A stretch of 9,865 nt of DNA from an uncultured Eubacteriales bacterium (GTDB taxonomy: Bacteria > Bacillota > Clostridia > Oscillospirales > Oscillospiraceae): NCBI GenBank assembly GCA_900540635.1, contig UQGU01000072.1:1-9865 (forward strand), given 5' to 3'. Positions 1 to 5,831 of this stretch are shown here, one piece after another. A program made the translations under genes and the position numbers. Position 1 is the stretch's first letter, and every line of letters begins with the position of its first letter. The notes beneath the pieces were generated by a model. That model ran no database searches and was not told where the DNA came from. It saw only the letters and a program-made list of their open reading frames with translations.

Positions 1-5
1 GCCAC

Positions 6-23
6 ACCAGCGTGCGCGCTGGT
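6..23. repeat. Partial palindromic interspersed repeat at window edge
   Basis: ACCAGCG and CGCTGGT are perfect 7-bp arms around a TGCG loop. They are flanked by GCCAC on the left and TTCGCAATGACA on the right. From memory, the layout 'GCCAC - variable palindrome - CGCAATGACA' matches a very common intergenic repeat of gut Firmicutes, in which the palindrome varies and the flanks do not. The left flank is cut by the window start, so the full unit cannot be seen. It lies downstream of the leftward epimerase gene. It has no T-run on that strand, so I do not call it a terminator. Confidence 0.55.
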
Positions 24-78
24 TCGCAATGACAGAGCGTTTTCTAACAGCCCCTATTATGAACTTTTCGTAAAGGAC

Positions 79-960
79 TTACCGCTGGAATCGGGTGCGC
101 AGGGTGGTGGACCAGCTCTCGCCGGGGGCCAGGATGGCGGCGGCAGGCTTTTGCAGCCAATCGGTAGAGCTGCGCTCGGGGCTGGGCAGGCTGTGCCAGG
201 GCTCAATGCAGACGAACTTAGGACCCCCGCCGGGCATACTCCAGATCAGGGTGTAGGGGAAGTCGCCGATGTCGCAGACCACGGCCCGGCCGGTGTCCTT
301 CTCATAGATGCCCAGGGTCTTGGAGGTCAGGTTGGTCATGCAGTGGCTGTCGTTGGCAAACAGGGCCTCGTTGATGGGCAGGGCGATGATGTTGGAGCCC
401 AGATAATAGAAGTTGCCGTGCATCAGGCCGTGGGGCAGATTGTTGATGCACAGGGGGGACTCCATTTTTTCGAAGCGCAGCTCGTAGTCGTCCAGGGTGT
501 GCTTGTCATCAAAGGGCACGGTAAAGCCGGGGTGGAAGCCAATGCCGAAGGGCATCTCCTCCAGGTCGTTGTTCTCCACCGTCAGGGTGTGGCACAGGGT
601 GTCTCCCTCCAGGGTGAAGGTGGATACCAGCCGGAAGGCATAGGGAAACCGCTCCTGGGTCTCGGGATTGCTCTCCAGGGCCAGGACCAGCTTCTCGGAA
701 GTCTGGCTCACCAGGACGGTCTCCATCTCCCGGGCGAAGCCGTGCTGCTTTGCCGGAAAATCCCGGCCCTTGGCATGGATTGTGCCGTCCACCACCTTGC
801 CGCAGTGGGGGAATAGCACCGGCGCGTGGCAGCGCCAGACGGCAGGGTCCGCCTGCCAGATGTGCTCCACACCGTCGCTTTTGCGCACCAGGCTCACAAC
901 CTCTGCGCCAAGGCTGGCAACCGTCAGCTTGAGATATTCGTTTTCAAGGGTATATTCCAT
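79..960 (-). CDS. Aldose 1-epimerase family protein (LacX-type mutarotase)
   Basis: This 293-residue cytoplasmic protein belongs to the galactose-mutarotase-like beta-sandwich superfamily, which interconverts alpha and beta anomers of aldoses or phosphorylated sugars. Visible landmarks in order are LFPHCGK (about 49-55), KQHGFAR with His73, FGIGFHPGF with His143, and CIEPWHSLPS with Glu253. The two histidines and the glutamate fit the family's catalytic acid and base. The HGFAR and EPWHSLP wording points to the LacX-like branch rather than GalM. The ATG at 960 is preceded by a strong AGGAGG seven bases upstream, which settles the start. No signal peptide is seen. The gene begins 28 bases after the uppP stop on the same strand with no terminator between, so the two are probably cotranscribed. 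The sugar substrate cannot be read from the sequence. Confidence 0.93.
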   Translation of the reverse strand: MEYTLENEYLKLTVASLGAEVVSLVRKSDGVEHIWQADPAVWRCHAPVLFPHCGKVVDGTIHAKGRDFPAKQHGFAREMETVLVSQTSEKLVLALESNPETQERFPYAFRLVSTFTLEGDTLCHTLTVENNDLEEMPFGIGFHPGFTVPFDDKHTLDDYELRFEKMESPLCINNLPHGLMHGNFYYLGSNIIALPINEALFANDSHCMTNLTSKTLGIYEKDTGRAVVCDIGDFPYTLIWSMPGGGPKFVCIEPWHSLPSPERSSTDWLQKPAAAILAPGESWSTTLRTRFQR

Positions 961-988
961 GGTTTTTCCTCCTATTGTAGTAGAGAAC

Positions 989-1816
989 TTACTTTACAAA
1001 TGCGAAATACAGCAGCACCGCCGCACCCAGGATGATGCGGTACACGCCGAAGGCGGAGAAGGAGTGGTTGCGGACATAGTTCATGAGGCCCCGGATGACC
1101 AAAAGGCTTACCAGGAAGGACACCAGGCAGCCCACCAGCAGCACAGCCAGCTCACTGCCTGCAAAGCCAACGCCGGTGAGGAAGAATTTCAGCAGCTTAA
1201 TGCCGCTGGCTCCCAGCATAGTGGGAATGGCCATGAAGAAGCTGAACTCCGCAGCGGCGGACCGGGAAGCCCCCAGCAGGATGCCGCCCAGGATGGTGGA
1301 GCCGGACCGGGAGGTGCCAGGAATCAGGCTCAGGCACTGAAAAAGGCCAATGCCGATGGCGGTTTTCCAGTCCATGCGGTCCACATTGTCCACGGCCAGA
1401 TGGCGGCCCTGGTACTGCCGCTCCACCAGAATGAAGGCAATGCCGTAGACGATCAGCATGGCCGCCACCACGGGGGCGGTGTGCAGGTGGTCATCCATCC
1501 AGTCGTCAAACAGCACACCCACTACGCCGGAGGGGATGATGGACACAACGACCTTGGCCCACAGGCTCCAGGTGCTCTTTTTCTCCTGGGGAGTCTTGTC
1601 CCCGGCGAAGGGATTCAGCTTGTGGAAGAACAGCACCACAACGGCCAGAATGGCACCCAGCTGGATGACCACATCGAACATGGATTTGAATTCGGCGGAC
1701 ACGTTCAGGACCACAAATTCGTCCAGCAGGATCAGGTGCCCCGTGGAGGAAATGGGCAGCCACTCCGTAACGCCCTCCACAATGCCGAAGAGAATGGCTT
1801 TTAGGATTTCGATCAT
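989..1816 (-). CDS. uppP: Undecaprenyl-diphosphatase UppP (BacA family)
   Basis: UppP is an integral membrane enzyme that dephosphorylates undecaprenyl diphosphate to recycle the lipid carrier for peptidoglycan and other wall polymers. It is associated with bacitracin tolerance. The 275-residue product matches the family length of about 270. It carries the N-terminal EGVTEWLPISSTGHL block (E14 and E18 of the ExxxE motif) and the PGTSRSGST block (166-174, with R170 as the expected catalytic arginine), plus many hydrophobic helices. The open frame extends 60 codons further upstream to 1996. That extension is low-complexity, crosses a terminator and overlaps another gene. The ATG at 1816 has GAGGT eight bases upstream and gives the normal MIEILKAILFGIVEGVTEW start, so I use it. 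A good promoter lies at 1866-1894. The epimerase gene follows 28 bases later. Confidence 0.96.
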   Translation of the reverse strand: MIEILKAILFGIVEGVTEWLPISSTGHLILLDEFVVLNVSAEFKSMFDVVIQLGAILAVVVLFFHKLNPFAGDKTPQEKKSTWSLWAKVVVSIIPSGVVGVLFDDWMDDHLHTAPVVAAMLIVYGIAFILVERQYQGRHLAVDNVDRMDWKTAIGIGLFQCLSLIPGTSRSGSTILGGILLGASRSAAAEFSFFMAIPTMLGASGIKLLKFFLTGVGFAGSELAVLLVGCLVSFLVSLLVIRGLMNYVRNHSFSAFGVYRIILGAAVLLYFAFVK

Positions 1817-1865
1817 AGTTGTTACCTCGGATGTAAAGTATTCGTTTTGGCTCTTTCCGCCCCTT

Positions 1866-1894
1866 ATGATACAGGATATGTGCGCATTTTGCAA
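1866..1894 (-). promoter_or_regulatory. Sigma-A type promoter of uppP
   Basis: On the minus strand, TTGCAA (1894-1889) and TATCAT (1871-1866) are separated by exactly 17 bases. This is close to the TTGACA/TATAAT consensus. It sits directly after the terminator of the upstream small gene and about 50 bases before the uppP ATG, so it would make uppP and the epimerase a separate transcription unit. Confidence 0.7.
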
Positions 1895-1904
1895 GACGAA
1901 AATG

Positions 1905-1928
1905 CCCCGGGAGCCGAGGCTCCCGGGG
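1905..1928 (-). terminator. Intrinsic terminator after the Cys-rich microprotein gene
   Basis: CCCCGGGAGCC (1905-1915) and GGCTCCCGGGG (1918-1928) form an 11-bp perfect GC-rich stem, in practice with a 4-nt loop. Leftward transcripts meet it 15 bases after the microprotein stop and then read CATTTTCGTC, a short U-run. On the plus strand it is followed by TAAAATTTCTTTT, so it may also work in that direction, but no plus-strand gene leads into it. Confidence 0.82.
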
Positions 1929-1943
1929 TAAAATTTCTTTTGC

Positions 1944-2087
1944 TTAGTAGCAGCCGCAGCCGCCGTTCGTATTGTTGTTTCCGCAGCCGCAGTCATTCCC
2001 GCAGCCGATGCCGCCGCAGTTGAACAGGAGAATCAGGATGATGATCCACCACAGGTTGCCGCCGAAGCAAGAGTTGTTACCGCACAT
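1944..2087 (-). CDS. Small Cys/Gly-rich membrane-associated microprotein (47 aa)
   Basis: This unannotated-looking 47-residue frame begins MCGNNSCFGG. It continues with a hydrophobic core rich in W, I and L (about 12-22) and ends in a Gly/Asn/Cys-rich tail finishing GGCGCY. It holds eight cysteines (2, 7, 24, 29, 33, 35, 44, 46) and about twelve glycines. The ATG at 2087 has GGAGGG seven bases upstream, and a strong terminator follows the stop, so this is a real expression unit. The composition, with one short hydrophobic stretch flanked by CG-type repeats, resembles small Gly/Cys-rich proteins such as the YjcZ-like sporulation-associated peptides of Firmicutes. I have only composition for that and do not assign function. 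Metal binding or disulfide-rich surface roles are possible. It lies 108 bases after the DUF4015-like gene and may share its transcript. Confidence 0.72.
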   Translation of the reverse strand: MCGNNSCFGGNLWWIIILILLFNCGGIGCGNDCGCGNNNTNGGCGCY

Positions 2088-2169
2088 AGCATTTCCCTCC
2101 GAAAGATTTTTTTCGAGCTTCACCGCTCAATCCATGCTATGTAGAATTTGGAAAAATGTGCTGCGGTCC

Positions 2170-2188
2170 CCTTCCCCCCAGGGGAAGG
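2170..2188. repeat. Solo CCTTCCCC/GGGGAAGG palindrome
   Basis: CCTTCCCC (2170-2177) and GGGGAAGG (2181-2188) form an 8-bp perfect stem with loop CCA, eight bases beyond the stop of the leftward DUF4015-like gene. No U-run follows on the minus strand, so it is a poor terminator. The core is almost the same as the outer hairpin of the composite element at 4354-4548, and it may be a solitary decayed end of the same repeat family. Confidence 0.45.
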
Positions 2189-2195
2189 CCGGATA

Positions 2196-3275
2196 TCAGT
2201 TGTTGGTATCTGCTCTCTGGGCCTCGATGGTTTCTGCGGCGGTGAGCGGACGGAGGACGCTGTAGCTGTCGAAGCGGGTGTCGTTGGTGGTGGCCAGGAA
2301 CACGATCTGGGCCTGCTTGTCCGCCACGGTGGACTGGTCTGCGGTGGCCTGCACATTGGCGGCATCGATGCCCTCAAAATAGATGCGGCTTCTGGCCCCG
2401 TCGATGAGGGTCAAAGTGGGATCGTTGGTGCCGAAGGACAGTGTAAAGGTGCCGCTGTCGGAGGCCGTGGAGGTCAGCAGGTTCTGCATGGCATTTTGCA
2501 GAGCTGCCGTTTTGTCTCCGGTGTAGATATAGGCATCCGAGGTGGGGAAGCGGAAATTGCTCAGCATGACCTCGTGAAAGCCCATGTTTTTCAGCTCCAG
2601 CACGGCGGAGGTGATCCAGCTCTGGGCGCCGGCACTGGCGGGGTCCAGCCAGTAACAGCCCTGGTCATCCATCCACAATCCCGCCCGGGAGGTCATATAC
2701 AGGCCGGTGGGTACATTGCTGTTGCCGTACTCATAGTCCTGAAAGGCCGAGACCTTTGCAATCATATAGCAGCCCTTGTTCTTGAGCTTCTGAAGAAAGG
2801 CATCCACCCGGTCAATGCCGATGGCATTGGCCAAGCTCTCGGAGGTCTTGGCCCCGGAGATCTTGGTGGAATAGAAAAACACGCCGTAGCCGCTTTTCAG
2901 CTCGATCATAACCGGCGTGCCGGAGGGAATCAGATCCACGGCAGCCTCCAGGGTGTCCATACTCTTCAGGAGCATGGTGTAGTCGACATAATATCCATTG
3001 ATAGGGCTCAGGTCCTTGGAAATCTCAATGGCATCGGAGCCCTCGTTGTAGAAGATGGACACGCCGCCCTGGGCCTGGGGCGGTGTGGCGACCACGCCGG
3101 CAAAGCCTGCGTCCCCCAGCTCAAAATCCACCTGGGCACCGTCTGCACTGTAGACCACATACCGCTGGAGCCAGATCACGCTGCAAAACCAGGCGATCAG
3201 CAGCACCACCAGCACGATCAGCGCCGTCACGCCGAGCTTTTGCAGCCGACGGCGGGTTCTGTAAGTCATGCTCAT
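2196..3275 (-). CDS. Membrane-anchored putative glycoside hydrolase, DUF4015-like
   Basis: The 359-residue product starts with a basic stretch (MSMTYRTRRR) and one membrane segment (about 14-35) with no lipobox, giving an extracytoplasmic protein tethered by its N-terminus. The rest follows the order of the putative glycosyl hydrolase domain DUF4015. It has a strand ending VMIELKSGYG, then AFLQKLKNKGCYMIAKVSAFQD, then GLWMDDQGCYWLDPAS, then ELKNMGFHEVMLSNFRFP. Family members usually read 'FDYVRFP' or 'FDYIRFP' at the last point. Here the acidic residue is replaced by Ser-Asn, so catalysis may be lost or altered. The ATG at 3275 overlaps the prmA stop as ATGA and has AAAGGAG in front, so translation is coupled to prmA. 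A longer frame to 3311 lies inside prmA and is rejected. A role at the cell wall is inferred from family and topology only. Confidence 0.75.
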   Translation of the reverse strand: MSMTYRTRRRLQKLGVTALIVLVVLLIAWFCSVIWLQRYVVYSADGAQVDFELGDAGFAGVVATPPQAQGGVSIFYNEGSDAIEISKDLSPINGYYVDYTMLLKSMDTLEAAVDLIPSGTPVMIELKSGYGVFFYSTKISGAKTSESLANAIGIDRVDAFLQKLKNKGCYMIAKVSAFQDYEYGNSNVPTGLYMTSRAGLWMDDQGCYWLDPASAGAQSWITSAVLELKNMGFHEVMLSNFRFPTSDAYIYTGDKTAALQNAMQNLLTSTASDSGTFTLSFGTNDPTLTLIDGARSRIYFEGIDAANVQATADQSTVADKQAQIVFLATTNDTRFDSYSVLRPLTAAETIEAQRADTNN

Positions 3276-4216
3276 GCTTTTTCTCCTTTGCGGGCAGTGA
3301 CGCAGCGCCACTCCTCCTTTTGCCGAATGCCGGTGACGGTGAGGCCCGCCTTCTGAAGGGCCCGGAGTACATCCTCAAGCCGGGTATCCAGAATGCCGGA
3401 ACAGATGAGGACCGTATCCTCTCCCAAAAATTCCGGCAGCACCGGGGCCAGGCCGATGATCACATCTGCCACGATGTTCACAAGCACCAGGCCGTACCGC
3501 TTCCGGGACAGCTGCTCCATGAGCTTCCTGTCCCCGGTAACGTTGCCGGTGAGGGCCGTAAAGTCGGGGGCGGCGAAGCCATTGTAGGCGGCGTTCTCCC
3601 GGGCGATGTTCTCGGCCTTGGGGTCAATGTCCACGCCAACGGCGCTTTCCGCCCCCAAACGCAGGGCGGTGATGGACAGAATGCCGCTGCCGCTGCCCAG
3701 GTCCAGGCAGTCCATACCGGGAGTTACGGTTTGCTCCATGGCCTCCATGACCATCTGGGTGGAGGGATGAGCCCCGGTGCCGAAGGTCAGGCCCGGGTCC
3801 AGGACCACCATCTTCCGGTCACCGCGGTAGTCCTCAGATAGCCAATAGGGCAGCACCACCAGGGACTGCCCCACCTCCTGGGGCGGGTAGTTCTCCTTCC
3901 AGCTTTCGGACCAGTCCGTATCCGGCAAAGCCTTTTCCTCCAAGGGCAGGCCCTTCTTCTCGGCGAAGGCACGGAGCTTTTTCAGGTTCTCCGCGTCCGT
4001 ATCCTCCAAATAGAGCTTCACCCGGCTTAGGCCCTGGAGCTGCTTTTCCAGACTTTCGTCGATATAATCCCAGTATTCCCGGTTTTCCTCCAGGAAGCTT
4101 TCAAATTCCTGCTGATCTTCTATACACAGGTCCTCAAAGCCCAGCGCCGTCAGCTCGGTAACCAGAGCATTCACAGAGCCCTGAGGGGTATTCAATGTCA
4201 TTTCCAGCCATGCCAT
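3272..4216 (-). CDS. prmA: Ribosomal protein L11 methyltransferase PrmA
   Basis: PrmA uses S-adenosylmethionine to trimethylate ribosomal protein L11 in the cytoplasm. The 314-residue product has the usual two-part layout. An N-terminal L11-recognition domain (MAWLEMTLNT..., about 1-100) is followed by a Rossmann methyltransferase domain with FGTGAHPST (145-153), SAM motif DLGSGSGIL (172-180), GVDIDP (194-199) and the family's NIVA-type substrate loop (247-250). The start is set at ATG 4216, which has GGAGG eight bases upstream and matches the family N-terminus. A TTG at 4240 in the same frame would add eight residues that contain the ribosome site itself. A promoter lies at 4254-4282. The stop overlaps the next gene's start (ATGA), so the two form a coupled pair. 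Confidence 0.96.
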   Translation of the reverse strand: MAWLEMTLNTPQGSVNALVTELTALGFEDLCIEDQQEFESFLEENREYWDYIDESLEKQLQGLSRVKLYLEDTDAENLKKLRAFAEKKGLPLEEKALPDTDWSESWKENYPPQEVGQSLVVLPYWLSEDYRGDRKMVVLDPGLTFGTGAHPSTQMVMEAMEQTVTPGMDCLDLGSGSGILSITALRLGAESAVGVDIDPKAENIARENAAYNGFAAPDFTALTGNVTGDRKLMEQLSRKRYGLVLVNIVADVIIGLAPVLPEFLGEDTVLICSGILDTRLEDVLRALQKAGLTVTGIRQKEEWRCVTARKGEKA

Positions 4217-4253
4217 GGCATAGTCCTCCGATGTTTTCAATAATCCAACCTAT

Positions 4254-4282
4254 ATTTTACTTCATAATTGGAGATATGGCAA
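4254..4282 (-). promoter_or_regulatory. Promoter of the prmA transcription unit
   Basis: On the minus strand, TTGCCA (4282-4277) and TAAAAT (4259-4254) are separated by 17 bases, about 38 bases before the prmA ATG. The match to the vegetative consensus is good and the surrounding DNA is AT-rich, unlike the coding DNA around it. Confidence 0.65.
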
Positions 4283-4312
4283 CCGAAAAAGTCTTAATTT
4301 TTTGTGTACTAC

Positions 4313-4341
4313 TTTCTATTTGCGGAAAGATAGAGTATAAT
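4313..4341 (+). promoter_or_regulatory. Probable promoter of the yfmF-yfmH-lgt operon
   Basis: A perfect TATAAT lies at 4336-4341, with a weak -35 (TTTCTA, 4313-4318) 17 bases upstream. Transcription would begin near 4348, a few bases before the composite repeat element. The element would then make up nearly all of a leader of about 215 bases ahead of yfmF. The weak -35 leaves this less certain than the prmA promoter. Confidence 0.5.
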
Positions 4342-4353
4342 AAGCAGCAAAAC

Positions 4354-4548
4354 GGCTTCCCCTGGGGGAAGCTGGCAGGGCGTAGCCCTGACTGATGAGG
4401 GGCGGCAAACGATGAAACGCGGTACATCCCCAGCAGTTTTCATATTCATTGCAAAAAGTGACTGTTAAGTCATTTCGTATCAGTACTCTGTACCGCCCCT
4501 CATCAGTCACGGCCCAAAGGGCCGCGACAGCTTCCCCCAAGGGAAGCC
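4354..4548. repeat. Composite paired-hairpin element (two inverted repeat units)
   Basis: Two copies of one unit face each other across an 87-base centre: 4354-4405, and 4493-4548 reversed. Each unit reads inward from an outer hairpin (GCTTCCC...GGGAAGC), through GCTG, then an inner hairpin, and ends in TGACTGATGAGGGGCGG. That last 17-mer is identical in both (4389-4405 and the complement of 4509-4493). The inner hairpins differ in sequence but both have 6-bp stems and 3-nt loops: CAGGGC-GTA-GCCCTG on the left, CGGCCC-AAA-GGGCCG on the right. The centre carries a further small hairpin, TGACT-GTTA-AGTCA (4459-4472), and GCGGTACA/TGTACCGC (4419-4426, 4489-4496), which could compete for pairing. 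Open frames across it are artefacts. The layout recalls paired REP sequences or a MITE. No clear target duplication is seen. I recall similar sequence as abundant in gut clostridia. Apart from the flanking promoters it fills the 349-base gap between prmA and yfmF. Confidence 0.8.
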
Positions 4549-4565
4549 TTTTCTAAGGAGTTTCT

Positions 4566-5831
4566 ATGCTTACACATTCCGAAATAGCCCCCGGCATTTC
4601 TCTCAGCTGCATCCAGGACCACCGGTTTAAGCACAGCGCCATGACATTTCAGTATCTGCGGCCCATGTGCACGGAAGAGGCGGCCATGAATGCCCTGATC
4701 CCCAGCGTGCTGCTGCGGGGGTGCAAGAGCGCCCCGGATCTGCGCCGGATCACCCAAAGGCTGGATGACCTCTACGGCGCTTCCGTCAGCCCCATTTCCC
4801 GCCGGGCGGGAAACTGCCAGACCACCGGACTCTATCTGAGCCTGATGGACGACCGCTTTGCCCCCGAGGGGGAGGCGCTGACCGAACAGGCCATTGCCTT
4901 CTTAAAAGAGCTGCTTTTTGACTACCCTACGGAGCAGGGCGGCTTTCTGCCGGACTTCGTGGAGGGCGAAAAAACCAACCAGATCTACGCCATTGAGGCG
5001 GAATACAACGACAAGCAGACCTACTGTTCCCGGCAGCTGCTGAAAAGCATGTGCCGGGAGGACCCCTTCGGCGTCCCCAGGCTGGGAGAGCCCGCCGATG
5101 TGGAGGCCATTACACCCCAGGGTCTGCTGCGCCACTATGAAAAGGTCCGCCGGGAAAGCCCGGTGGAGGTGCTCTATGTGGGCTCCGCCGCCCCGGAGCG
5201 GATGGAGATGCTGGTCCGGCAGCTGTTCGCGGGGGAAGACCGGTCCCCCGCACCCCTGAACGCGGATGCCCCCCTGCATCTCTCCGCCCCGGAGGACCTG
5301 CGGGAAAATCTGGACATCACCCAGGGGAAGCTCTGCATGGGCTTTGTGACCCCCGTCACAGCCAAAAGCGCCGATTTTCCCGCCATGCAGCTGTTGTGCG
5401 CCGTCTACGGCGGCGATGTCACCAGCAAGCTGTTTCAGAACGTCCGGGAAAAGCGGAGCCTTTGCTATTCCATCGGCGCGGGCTACTACAGCGCCAAGGG
5501 GATCATCCTGGTATCCGCCGGTATGGATTTTGACAAGGAGCCCCTTGTCCGCGCCGAGGCTCTAAAGCAGCTGGAGGCCTGCTGCCGGGGAGATATCTCC
5601 GGCGAAGAGCTCACCGCCGCCCGCCGGTCTCTCGTCAGCGCCCTGGAAAGCGTTCCGGATTCCCCCGGGGCTCTGGAAAGCTATTATTCCGCCATACGCC
5701 TGGGCGGCAGCGCGCTGGACCCCCAGGCCCACCGGGCCGCTCTGGAGGCCGTCACAAGGGAGGACCTGGTCCGCTGTGCAAAAACGGTTCGGCTGCACAG
5801 CAGCTGCTTTCTGACAGGAGGGTGCCTATGA
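4566..5831 (+). CDS. yfmF: M16 peptidase-like protein YfmF (non-catalytic partner)
   Basis: The 421-residue product has the fold pattern of M16 (insulinase/processing peptidase) proteins but lacks the HxxEH zinc motif. The matching N-terminal stretch reads AMNALIPSVLLRGCKSAPDLRRITQRLDDLYGA. The C-terminal domain keeps the family's substrate-side motif VREKRSLCYSIGAGYYS (about 292-308). This is typical of YfmF (B. subtilis ymfF), the inactive half of a heterodimer with YfmH. Database names link the pair to 5-aminopentanol modification of elongation factor P, although the peptidase's exact role there is not settled. The start ATG at 4566 is preceded by AAGGAG (4555-4560). The stop codon overlaps the start of yfmH (ATGA at 5828-5831), which suits equal synthesis of two subunits. 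No signal peptide is seen. Confidence 0.88.
   Translation: MLTHSEIAPGISLSCIQDHRFKHSAMTFQYLRPMCTEEAAMNALIPSVLLRGCKSAPDLRRITQRLDDLYGASVSPISRRAGNCQTTGLYLSLMDDRFAPEGEALTEQAIAFLKELLFDYPTEQGGFLPDFVEGEKTNQIYAIEAEYNDKQTYCSRQLLKSMCREDPFGVPRLGEPADVEAITPQGLLRHYEKVRRESPVEVLYVGSAAPERMEMLVRQLFAGEDRSPAPLNADAPLHLSAPEDLRENLDITQGKLCMGFVTPVTAKSADFPAMQLLCAVYGGDVTSKLFQNVREKRSLCYSIGAGYYSAKGIILVSAGMDFDKEPLVRAEALKQLEACCRGDISGEELTAARRSLVSALESVPDSPGALESYYSAIRLGGSALDPQAHRAALEAVTREDLVRCAKTVRLHSSCFLTGGCL

Noticed and set aside
4392..4509. Hammerhead-ribozyme-like core: CTGATGA followed by GAAA in both inverted arms (4392-4398 with 4414-4417; on the minus strand 4506-4500 with 4476-4473).
   Set aside because: The bases between CUGAUGA and GAAA do not form a proper stem II beyond a GGUAC/GUACU hairpin on the minus strand. 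I could not fit stem I, stem III and a UH cleavage site together in either copy. A covariance-model search (Rfam hammerhead models) would decide.
4316..4540. 74-codon minus-strand open frame across the composite element.
   Set aside because: It runs through both repeat arms, has no ribosome site, and its residues follow the repeat's palindromes.
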